The notes under the pieces are model-generated. The model saw nothing but the letters and a program-made list of their open reading frames with translations, made no database searches and was not told the DNA's origin. Both the position numbers and the translations under genes were made by a program. Shown here piece after piece: positions 1-5,604 of a DNA stretch of 5,898 bases. The DNA comes from Planctomycetaceae bacterium UBA969 (lineage in GTDB: Bacteria > Planctomycetota > Planctomycetia > Gemmatales > Gemmataceae). Position 1 is the stretch's first letter; each line of letters begins with the position of its first letter. The DNA lies in contig DBCB01000095.1 in the NCBI GenBank assembly GCA_002303765.1, forward strand, positions 277 through 6,174, in the 5' to 3' direction.

Positions 1-57
1 TCGCCAAGGGGCCCAAAGATTATCCATAAGATTCTCCAAAAGAGGAAATATTCATTG

Positions 58-76
58 AAGTATACCTGAAATACTT
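58..76. repeat. Perfect 6-bp inverted repeat, possible operator or small hairpin
   Basis: AAGTAT at 58-63 is mirrored exactly by ATACTT at 71-76 around a 7-base centre. The dyad lies about 150 bases upstream of rpmF, where a regulator of a ribosome/lipid operon could bind. No known operator is assigned. A 6-bp AT-rich dyad can also arise by chance. Confidence 0.3.
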
Positions 77-132
77 AGGAAGGAATGTGTGAAATCTCGA
101 TTGTTTGAGTAGTTTTGATAAACTAGTTCTGA

Positions 133-157
133 AGTCTAAGTGAATAAGCACTAGACT
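133..157 (+). repeat. Imperfect inverted repeat (9 bp with one bulge) in the rpmF leader
   Basis: AGTCTA (133-138), a single unpaired A (139) and GTG (140-142) pair with CAC (149-151) and TAGACT (152-157) across the six-base loop AATAAG. No T-tract follows on either strand, so it does not look like an intrinsic terminator. It could be a leader hairpin or a protein-binding dyad upstream of rpmF. Confidence 0.4.
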
Positions 158-222
158 AAATGCAGGTTTATAAATATTGTAATTATAAGTAAATTTTTCG
201 TTTAGGAAGGGATGTTTTAAAC

Positions 223-408
223 ATGGCAGTACCAAAAAGAAGGACTTCCCACGCTCGCCAAGGTAAAAGGCGAAGCCATTTGGGTGCAAAACCTATGCAG
301 GTTGCATATTGTTCCAATTGCGGATTTCCATTTAGACCACATAGAGTTTGCTCTAATTGTGGATTTTATCAAGGGCGTGAATTCTTGAAAGTTGAACAGG
401 AGAAGTAA
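223..408 (+). CDS. rpmF: 50S ribosomal protein L32 (bL32)
   Basis: This 61-residue protein is a small component of the large ribosomal subunit, bound to 23S rRNA. It opens with MAVPKRR, the hallmark start of bL32, followed by a very basic N-terminal half (RRTSHARQGKRR) that contacts RNA. Residues 30-46 form a zinc ribbon with two CSNC knuckles (Cys30, Cys33, Cys43, Cys46), so this is the zinc-binding form rather than a cysteine-free paralogue. Length is normal for the family. The ATG is preceded by AGGAAGG at 204-210, a purine-rich ribosome binding site at slightly long spacing (12 bases). plsX follows after only 3 bases, matching the widespread rpmF-plsX linkage, so the two are almost certainly co-transcribed. 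Confidence 0.97.
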   Translation: MAVPKRRTSHARQGKRRSHLGAKPMQVAYCSNCGFPFRPHRVCSNCGFYQGREFLKVEQEK

Positions 409-411
409 AAA

Positions 412-1422
412 ATGCGCATTGCTTTGGATGCAATGGGCGGAGACTTTGCTCCTGGACCGATCATTGCAGGGGCTTTACAGGCGGTTCAGTCTGACACCGA
501 ACTTTCCGTGGTTCTTGTAGGTGATAAAGATCAAATTGATCATCACATTCAAGGTCAACCTCATGCTGATCGTATTAAAATTTTTCACTGTACCCAAGCC
601 ATTGGGATGGAAGAGTCTCCGGTTGATGGTTTGCGCAAGAAACCTGATAACTCCATTTCTAGGTGTTGGCAGTTGCTTTGCCAAAAAGAAGTTGATGGCA
701 TTGTCAGCGCAGGAAACACCGGCGCAATGGTTGCTGGTGGCATGTTCACTAGGCGATTTTTGAAAAATGTTAAAAGGCCTGGTATTGCAGCTGTAATGCC
801 AACTAAAAAAGGCTTTTGTGTTTTAATTGATGTTGGAGCCAACACTCAACCCAAAGCTGAACATCTTTATCAGTATGGTGTAATGGGTAGTTTATTTGCG
901 CGCAGAATTCTCGGTCATGAAAATCCCAAAATTGGTCTAATGAATGTTGGTTCAGAAGAGGCCAAGGGGAATAGTTTGGCCAAAGAAACTCTAGCCCTAT
1001 TTAACAGTAGTCCCTCAAAAAGTAGCTTTATCGGGAATATCGAAGGTCGTGATATTCATCAAGGGGTTGCGGAAGTTGTTGTTTGCGATGGTTTTGTTGG
1101 CAATGTTGTACTTAAAGTTTGCGAAGGCCTTTATCAGTATTTGATGGAAGTCACGACCCAAGAAATTCTGGGTTGTTTAAAGCAGGAAAAAGATCTCGCT
1201 AAAAACGCATTAAAGCAACTTGCTAGCAAGTATGATTACAGCGAATTTGGTGGGGCACCATTACTCGGCATTGATGGCGTTTGTATTATTTGCCATGGCA
1301 GCTCGAAAGATAGAGCCATAAAAAATGCATTGTTGTTGGCGGCCAAGTATGCAAGGCTTAAGCTTAATGATTTGATCGTAAGCGAACTTGAATCCGCCCC
1401 TTCCGTGGTAATAAGTCAGTAG
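412..1422 (+). CDS. plsX: Phosphate acyltransferase PlsX (acyl-ACP:phosphate acyltransferase)
   Basis: PlsX converts acyl-ACP and inorganic phosphate to acyl-phosphate, the acyl donor used by PlsY for the first step of phospholipid synthesis; it is a peripheral membrane enzyme. The 336-residue product has the family signature from end to end: MRIALDAMGGDFAPG at the N-terminus, SAGNTGAMVAGG at 99-110, LIDVGANTQPKAEHL at 138-152, GLMNVGSEEAKGN at 175-187, VCDGFVGNVVLK at 224-235, and the C-terminal EFGGAPLLGIDG (278-289) followed by CHGSS (294-298). Length is close to the roughly 330-360 residues usual for the family. The ATG has AGGAGA at 398-403 with 9-base spacing, inside the end of rpmF, which supports translational coupling. 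In E. coli fabH would follow; here fabD does. No damage or odd residues seen. Confidence 0.97.
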   Translation: MRIALDAMGGDFAPGPIIAGALQAVQSDTELSVVLVGDKDQIDHHIQGQPHADRIKIFHCTQAIGMEESPVDGLRKKPDNSISRCWQLLCQKEVDGIVSAGNTGAMVAGGMFTRRFLKNVKRPGIAAVMPTKKGFCVLIDVGANTQPKAEHLYQYGVMGSLFARRILGHENPKIGLMNVGSEEAKGNSLAKETLALFNSSPSKSSFIGNIEGRDIHQGVAEVVVCDGFVGNVVLKVCEGLYQYLMEVTTQEILGCLKQEKDLAKNALKQLASKYDYSEFGGAPLLGIDGVCIICHGSSKDRAIKNALLLAAKYARLKLNDLIVSELESAPSVVISQ

Positions 1423-1458
1423 GATTCTGATAAAAATTAAGGCGTTGGAAGGAATCTT
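1421..1458 (+). promoter_or_regulatory. Possible hairpin masking the fabD ribosome binding site
   Basis: The bases at 1421-1428 (AGGATTCT) can pair with 1451-1458 (GGAATCTT), giving eight pairs including two G-U wobbles, with a 22-base loop. The 3' arm covers the right half of the fabD Shine-Dalgarno region (GGAAGGAA, 1447-1454). The 5' arm begins within the plsX stop codon (1420-1422), so a ribosome finishing plsX would cover it. This suggests translational coupling, but the stem is weak and its function is inferred. Confidence 0.3.
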
Positions 1459-1465
1459 TTAATAA

Positions 1466-2371
1466 ATGGCTTCAATTGCGTTTTTATTTCCTGGGCAGGG
1501 CGCTCAATATTTGGGCATGAGCGCTGCTCTTTGCGATAAGTTTCCTCCTGCATTTCAAAGGTTTCAGCAAGCTTCACAAATCCTTGGCTATGATCTTCTT
1601 GAAATTTGCAAAAATGGGCCTGTAGATAAGCTTAATTCTACCGTTTTTAGCCAGCCTGCTATTTATGTTTCTAGTTTAGCTGCATTGGATTTATTAAATT
1701 CAGAAGATCCACAAGCAGCCCAAAGCTGCAAAATTACAGCAGGACTTAGCTTGGGCGAATATACAGCATTGACCTTTGCCGGGGCCATATCCTTTGTAGA
1801 TGGCGTTGCTTTGGTTAAAGAGCGAGGCGAAGCCATGCAAGCAGCTTCCGAAAAAAGTCCTAGCGGCATGCTAAGTGTTATTGGCGCTGAAAAAGATCAG
1901 ATTCAGCAAATTTGTGAAGACGCTGGGAAAGTTGGTCTAATCAAGATGGCTAATTTTCTTTGCCCTGGAAACATTGTTGTTTCTGGTGATGATCAGGCTT
2001 GTTTAATGTTTGAAAAAATCGCATCTGAAAAAGGTATTCGGACTATAAAACTTGCGGTTGCTGGGGCTTTTCATACTGCCCTCATGGAACCCGCCCTTGA
2101 TAGACTGGCCAAGATCCTTAGTACCACTAGCATAGCTTCTACTAATGTTCCTGTACTTGCTAATGTAGATGCATTAGAGCACTCTGATCCCGTGAGCATT
2201 AAAAATAAACTTGCTCGGCAGGTCGTTGAGCCTGTACTTTGGGAAAATTGTATCCGGAAAATTCTGGACTCCGGGGTTGAAAAGCTTTATGAAGTAGGTC
2301 CTGGTAGAGTTCTTGCGGGATTGGCTAAAAGGATCAACCGGAAGATTGAGATTGTTAACATTCAGGCTTAA
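1466..2371 (+). CDS. fabD: Malonyl CoA-acyl carrier protein transacylase
   Basis: FabD moves the malonyl group from malonyl-CoA to the phosphopantetheine arm of ACP, supplying the extender unit for type II fatty acid synthesis in the cytoplasm. The 301-residue protein shows the full active site: FPGQG at 8-12 (oxyanion Gln11), the nucleophile elbow GLSLG at 93-97 with Ser95, the malonate-binding Arg120 in KERGEAMQ, and the catalytic His203 in AGAFHTALM. GPGRVL near residue 280 is also typical. The loop written NxxCPGNIVVSG here has Asn where many relatives have Gln (PGQ), which I regard as lineage variation. The ATG is preceded by GGAAGGAA (1447-1454) with 11-base spacing. It lies 43 bases after plsX and is followed by a 161-base gap where fabG is found in many genomes. 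Confidence 0.96.
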   Translation: MASIAFLFPGQGAQYLGMSAALCDKFPPAFQRFQQASQILGYDLLEICKNGPVDKLNSTVFSQPAIYVSSLAALDLLNSEDPQAAQSCKITAGLSLGEYTALTFAGAISFVDGVALVKERGEAMQAASEKSPSGMLSVIGAEKDQIQQICEDAGKVGLIKMANFLCPGNIVVSGDDQACLMFEKIASEKGIRTIKLAVAGAFHTALMEPALDRLAKILSTTSIASTNVPVLANVDALEHSDPVSIKNKLARQVVEPVLWENCIRKILDSGVEKLYEVGPGRVLAGLAKRINRKIEIVNIQA

Positions 2372-2532
2372 TGTCCAACTTTAGTCTGGACTGATTTTGC
2401 AGGAATTATAAATAAGATAGATAAGATGGCTTGCCCGAGATTCTTGGTTGTGGTAGATAACCTTATAGTTCATTGTTTTTGTAAGTATTTTTATGGGCTT
2501 TATTGCCCTATGTTTTCTGGAGGTATAGTGCC
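2372..2532 (+). promoter_or_regulatory. fabD-acpP intergenic region with two short hairpins and the acpP leader
   Basis: No reading frame of note lies here and fabG is absent, including as a visible remnant. GTCCA (2373-2377) and TGGAC (2387-2391) form a 5-bp hairpin just after the fabD stop, but only four T residues follow a few bases later, so it is at best a weak terminator or attenuator. GGGC (2495-2498) and GCCC (2505-2508) pair around TTTATT directly upstream of the acpP ribosome binding site; two further A-T pairs extend the stem past a bulged T. A -10-like TATAGT (2464-2469) sits about 65 bases before acpP without a clear -35 box. A separate acpP-fabF promoter is plausible because ACP is needed in large amounts, but it is not proven. 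Confidence 0.35.
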
Positions 2533-2775
2533 GTGGCTTCTGTCGAAGAAAGAGTTATAGACATTGTTGTTGAATCCTTGGCTGTCGATAGAGGTCAAAT
2601 CACTCGTACCACTTCTTTTGTTGAAGATGTGGGTGCTGATTCCCTTGATGTCGTCGAATTAGTTATGGAACTCGAGGAAGAGTTCGATATCCAAATCCCC
2701 GATGAACAAGCTGCTAAAATTCGCACTGTGGGCGAAGCAATTGAATACATCGAAAAGGAGCAAGCTAAGAAATGA
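2533..2775 (+). CDS. acpP: Acyl carrier protein
   Basis: ACP carries acyl intermediates on a 4'-phosphopantetheine arm during fatty acid synthesis and is the substrate shared by FabD, FabF and PlsX. The protein is 80 residues, acidic, and has the universal attachment motif GADSLD with Ser37 as the modified serine. Helix II (LDVVELVMELEEEF) and the end (TVGEAIEYIE) are typical. I chose the GTG at 2533 because GGAGG lies at 2519-2523 with 9-base spacing and the product then begins MASVEERV, as in planctomycete ACPs I recall. An in-frame TTG at 2503 would add ten residues (MPYVFWRYSA) unlike any ACP and would place the ribosome binding site inside the gene. Its stop overlaps the fabF start as ATGA, indicating translational coupling. 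Confidence 0.96.
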   Translation: MASVEERVIDIVVESLAVDRGQITRTTSFVEDVGADSLDVVELVMELEEEFDIQIPDEQAAKIRTVGEAIEYIEKEQAKK

Positions 2776-4007
2776 CACGGCGTGTTGTCATTACCGGGCT
2801 TGGTACTGTCAATTCTTTAAGTAACGATATCCCAACTTTTTGGGATTATCTATGTGCAGGACGCAGCGGTGTAAGCCTTATAGAACAGTTTGATACTTCT
2901 GCCTTCAAAGTTCATTTTGGAGGCGAAGTTAAGAACTTTATCCCTGAGAATCACCTTGAAGGGAAAGTAGCCAAAAGGCTCGATAGGTTCTCTCAGTTTG
3001 CCCTAGTCGCTGCTATTTCTGCTGTTAAAGATTCTGGAATTGATTTTTCCCAAGGTGATCCCTTTCGCTATGGCGTTATCATTGGTAGCGGTATAGGCGG
3101 GCTTAATGAGTTTGAAGAACAGTTTACGCGTCATACACAACAGGGCCCTGATAGAATCAGCCCTTTTGTTATTCCAAAAATGATTGCAAATTCTGCCGCT
3201 GGTAATGTCTCTATCCACTTCAATCTAATGGGGCATAATACGGTTATTTCAACTGCATGCGCCTCTGCCGCCCATGCTTTGGGCGATGCTTTACATTCCA
3301 TTCGTGGCGGGTTTGCGGATGCAATTGTTGCCGGCGGTTCGGAAGCTGCAATCACGCCTATGGGGCTAGGTGGATTTATTGCCGCCAGAGCTGTTTCACA
3401 TCGCAATAACGACCCCTCTACTGCTAGCAGGCCTTTCGATAAAGACCGTGATGGTTTTGTTTTAAGTGAAGGTGCTGGCATAGTTGTTTTGGAAGAATAT
3501 GAGCACGCTCGCAAGCGGGGTGCCAATATTTATGCCGAGATTCTGGGCTGTGGTAACACTGCCGATGCTTATCATATTACTGCTCCACACCCAGAGGGAG
3601 TTGGAGCATCCAAAGCCGTTCAGTTTGCTTTGGCTGATGCTAAGCTTAATCCTGATCAAATCGATTATGTTAATGCTCATGGAACAAGCACTCAGCTTGG
3701 TGATGAAGCTGAAACTAAGGCTTTAAAAATCGTTTTTAAAGATCACGCTAAAAAGATTGCTGTTAGCAGCACTAAAAGCATGATCGGACATACCCTTGGT
3801 GCTAGTGGTGGTATCGAACTTATAGCCTGTGCTCTTTCCATTAAACATGGGGTTGTACATCCTACCATCAACTTTAATACTCCAGATCCTAAGTGTGACC
3901 TTGATTATGTGCCCAATTCTGCCAGACAAATGAAGGTTCGCTATGTCGTTTCCAATAGTTTTGGGTTTGGCGGGCATAACTGCTGCTTGGCTCTCGGGGC
4001 CGTTTAG
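2772..4007 (+). CDS. fabF: Beta-ketoacyl-ACP synthase II
   Basis: FabF performs the elongation step of fatty acid synthesis, condensing malonyl-ACP with acyl-ACP and releasing CO2. The 411-residue protein has a complete thiolase-fold active site: nucleophile Cys163 in STACASA, His303 in NAHGTST, Lys335 in SSTKSMIGH, His340 in the same motif, and the glycine-rich gate NSFGFGGHN (395-403). The catalytic numbering matches E. coli FabF. RRVVITGLGTV at the start and PFDKDRDGFVLSEGAG (221-236) are standard. This is a single-module housekeeping enzyme, not a chain-length-factor partner, since the active cysteine is present. AAGGAG at 2755-2760 precedes the ATG by 11 bases, and the start overlaps the acpP stop by four bases. 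Stretches such as KVHFGGE and SGIGGLNEFEEQ resemble planctomycete homologues. Confidence 0.97.
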   Translation: MTRRVVITGLGTVNSLSNDIPTFWDYLCAGRSGVSLIEQFDTSAFKVHFGGEVKNFIPENHLEGKVAKRLDRFSQFALVAAISAVKDSGIDFSQGDPFRYGVIIGSGIGGLNEFEEQFTRHTQQGPDRISPFVIPKMIANSAAGNVSIHFNLMGHNTVISTACASAAHALGDALHSIRGGFADAIVAGGSEAAITPMGLGGFIAARAVSHRNNDPSTASRPFDKDRDGFVLSEGAGIVVLEEYEHARKRGANIYAEILGCGNTADAYHITAPHPEGVGASKAVQFALADAKLNPDQIDYVNAHGTSTQLGDEAETKALKIVFKDHAKKIAVSSTKSMIGHTLGASGGIELIACALSIKHGVVHPTINFNTPDPKCDLDYVPNSARQMKVRYVVSNSFGFGGHNCCLALGAV

Positions 4008-4044
4008 TTTTCAATTTATAAGGTCATTTTTCTCATTGAACTAA

Positions 4045-4854
4045 ATGGTTTTTGCAATGGAAACCAACAAGCCTGACGATTTTATTTTCTCTGATTTTGA
4101 CCGCATAAATCGTGAAAAATTCTTTCATGATCAGCAAGCTCTTAATAGACTCCACGCTTTTTCTTCACCTGAAAATTACCTTTTTACCGATGAACAGTAT
4201 TTAGCCCATGAGTCTTGGGTTCGAACCGCTGTTTTAAAACTCGGAGATCTTAAAGGAAAGCGTGTTTTAGACTTAGGCTGTGGGCATGGCATGGCCTCGG
4301 TTCTTTTTGCCAGACAAGGCGCCTCGGTAACTGCATTGGATGTTTCCTCAGGTTATCTTGCAGAAGCGAAAAACCGAGCGTTTGCCAACGGCTTACAAGT
4401 AAATGTTTTGGCTGCTTGCGCAGAACTTCTCCCTTTTGCTGATAACTCTTTTGATCTGATTTGGGGTAATGCCATATTGCATCATCTAAACTTGGATTTT
4501 GCTCAGAGAGAGATTTTGCGAGTGCTCGTTCCCGATGGTAAAGCCATATTCTGTGAACCCGTTTCCTTTTCTGTTTTGAGTCGTTTAATTCGCAGTTTTA
4601 TGGCATTAACTGCAATAAAAAAACACACCTTTGATGAAGAATCGCTTACTTGGACTACTCTTTTACATTTAAAACAAATTGTTCCAAATTTGACTTGGGA
4701 GGGTAATCAATTCTTAGGAAGCATCCCTAGACTTTTAAGATTGCCCTGGCTTAATGGGTTTTTTGACCGTGCTGACCATCTTTTTTGCAGGAATTTTTTT
4801 TGTTATAATCGACTTTGCAGGTATGCTATATTGGAATTAAAGAAACCAAGCTAG
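4045..4854 (+). CDS. Class I SAM-dependent methyltransferase, substrate unknown
   Basis: The 269-residue product has a Rossmann-fold methyltransferase core of the Methyltransf_11/UbiE-like type. Motif I (VLDLGCGHG, 74-82) binds S-adenosylmethionine, Asp99 in ALDVS ends the second strand and should hold the ribose, LPFADNSFDLIW (129-140) is motif II, and ILHHL (144-148) follows. VLVPDGKAIFCEP (160-172) is the usual strand after the 'LkPGG' turn, with Pro-Asp-Gly here. The first 60 residues and last 100 are accessory; the region after FCEP, with DEESLT (197-202), recalls a family of small-molecule or lipid methyltransferases often annotated only generically. No membrane anchor is clear. The start is uncertain: ATG 4045 directly follows an in-frame TAA, ATG 4057 is the alternative, and no good ribosome binding site precedes either. 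It lies 37 bases after fabF; a lipid or quinone substrate is speculation. Confidence 0.85.
   Translation: MVFAMETNKPDDFIFSDFDRINREKFFHDQQALNRLHAFSSPENYLFTDEQYLAHESWVRTAVLKLGDLKGKRVLDLGCGHGMASVLFARQGASVTALDVSSGYLAEAKNRAFANGLQVNVLAACAELLPFADNSFDLIWGNAILHHLNLDFAQREILRVLVPDGKAIFCEPVSFSVLSRLIRSFMALTAIKKHTFDEESLTWTTLLHLKQIVPNLTWEGNQFLGSIPRLLRLPWLNGFFDRADHLFCRNFFCYNRLCRYAILELKKPS
4801..4809 (+). promoter_or_regulatory. Extended -10 promoter element inside the end of the methyltransferase gene
   Basis: TGTTATAAT is a perfect extended -10 (TGnTATAAT). The region 16-18 bases upstream is a T run, so the -35 is poor, though extended -10 promoters tolerate this. A second weaker one, TGCTATATT, lies at 4824-4832. 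Transcription from either would start before 4871 and serve the helix-hairpin-helix gene and uvrB. In an AT-rich coding region this may be chance. Confidence 0.3.
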
Positions 4855-4870
4855 CGCCTTGCAAAGAATT

Positions 4871-5563
4871 ATGATGCCTATTCCTGTGCTGCAACTTGAG
4901 ACTCCTCCTTTTAACGCTACGAAAAAAAATCGTATCGTTTATTCCGTTATGATTCAGGCTTGCTTGTGTTTTACTTTAGTCATCCTTTTCTTTTTTACTT
5001 GCTCCCGAAGTTTTTATTTCTCAGCATTTTCTGCATCTAATCTGAATTCTGAAAAACTTGATAATCTTAAACTTGACCTTAATCAATCAGCATTTGGTGA
5101 ATTGGCTCAAATTCCAGGTATTGGTAAATCAATTGCGTTGGAAATTGTAAATTATCGCAAGGCTTTTGGCGGCTTTACCAGTTTTGATGAAATTGAAAAA
5201 ATAAAAGGGGTAGGAAAGAAAACTGCAGAGAAAATTAGGCGGCATTTGGTGGTTTCAGGGGCAACCCCGATTACCGAATTTGCAGCACCTAGAGTTTGGA
5301 TTCCGCCTAACACTGTTACCGGGAAATCAATTCCAATTGGGAAGGTTAACCCTGTTTCTGAAAAAATAGATCCGAATCTTGCAACTTTTGAAGAATTAAA
5401 AAAACTTCCAGGAATTGGGGATATGCTAGCAAAAAGAATCGTAGATAAAAGGCAGGATATGCAGTTTCGTGACGAAAGTGATTTGCAAAAAGTTTCAGGT
5501 ATAGGGAAAAAAACCGTTTCTAAGATTGCTCCCTTCTTGAAATTTCCTTTAATCAGTCAATAA
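4871..5563 (+). CDS. Membrane-anchored protein with two ComEA-type helix-hairpin-helix domains
   Basis: Counting from the ATG at 4871 the product has 230 residues. A short basic N-terminus (KKNR) leads into one hydrophobic segment at about 23-44 (VYSVMIQACLCF then TLVILFFFT), best read as a membrane anchor with the rest outside the cytoplasm. Two ComEA-like domains follow, at about 67-126 and 165-222, each with two helix-hairpin-helix motifs: IPGIGKS, IKGVGKK, LPGIGDM and VSGIGKK. Each domain opens with the typical 'DxN.A...EL' helix (LDLNQSAFGEL; IDPNLATFEEL). The 40-residue linker is Pro-rich. Such motifs bind DNA backbone without sequence preference; ComEA uses them as a DNA-uptake receptor. 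The SLBB domain of Bacillus ComEA is missing, so a competence role is only possible. The start is uncertain: TTG 4859 and ATG 4874 are in frame, and none has a strong ribosome binding site. It follows the methyltransferase almost without a gap. Confidence 0.82.
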   Translation: MMPIPVLQLETPPFNATKKNRIVYSVMIQACLCFTLVILFFFTCSRSFYFSAFSASNLNSEKLDNLKLDLNQSAFGELAQIPGIGKSIALEIVNYRKAFGGFTSFDEIEKIKGVGKKTAEKIRRHLVVSGATPITEFAAPRVWIPPNTVTGKSIPIGKVNPVSEKIDPNLATFEELKKLPGIGDMLAKRIVDKRQDMQFRDESDLQKVSGIGKKTVSKIAPFLKFPLISQ

Positions 5564-5584
5564 TGCATTAGATTCTTTTTTTTT
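5561..5584 (+). terminator. Weak terminator candidate before uvrB
   Basis: The palindrome TAATGCATTA (5561-5570), which includes the stop codon of the upstream gene, is followed by nine T residues (5576-5584). The palindrome has no loop of its own, and the flanking AATC (5551-5554) and GATT (5571-5574) add only four pairs, so the stem would be weak. The T-tract is the only terminator-like element in the window, but read-through into uvrB is likely. Confidence 0.2.
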
Positions 5585-5604
5585 AACGGAAAGTTTTTTA
5601 GCCG

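Larger units (their letters stand above)
1..222 (+). promoter_or_regulatory. Upstream leader and probable control region of the rpmF operon
   Basis: No gene can be supported here. All three + frames meet a stop by base 69 (stops at 27-29, 56-58 and 67-69), so at most the tail of an upstream gene enters from the left, and I do not recognise it. Two inverted repeats are visible: AAGTAT (58-63) with ATACTT (71-76), and AGTCTA-A-GTG (133-142) with CAC-TAGACT (149-157). Bases 167-198 are strongly AT-rich and contain TATAAA (169-174) and TATAAG (184-189), which resemble -10 elements, but neither has a good -35 box 16-18 bases upstream. A promoter here is expected because rpmF is the first gene of the run, but its exact position is not visible. 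Confidence 0.4.

Noticed and set aside
1..69. Open + frame running in from the left edge to a TGA at 67-69, as a possible end of an upstream gene
   Set aside because: The 22 codons match nothing I recognise, and another frame also stays open to base 29, so the true frame of any upstream gene cannot be chosen.
20..289. Minus-strand open frame of 89 codons across the rpmF leader and the start of rpmF
   Set aside because: It overlaps the certain rpmF gene, resembles no family I know, and is low-complexity AT-rich sequence read in reverse.
2373..2391. Terminator after fabD
   Set aside because: The stem has only five pairs with a nine-base loop and no proper T-tract follows, so it is only noted as a weak hairpin.
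2503..2532. Ten-codon N-terminal extension of ACP starting at TTG 2503
   Set aside because: The GGAGG site falls inside this extension and is correctly spaced for GTG 2533; the added residues do not fit any ACP.
3131..3526. Minus-strand open frame of 131 codons inside fabF
   Set aside because: It lies wholly within fabF, whose active-site motifs are intact. The Ala/Pro-rich translation is typical of the complement of a conserved gene.
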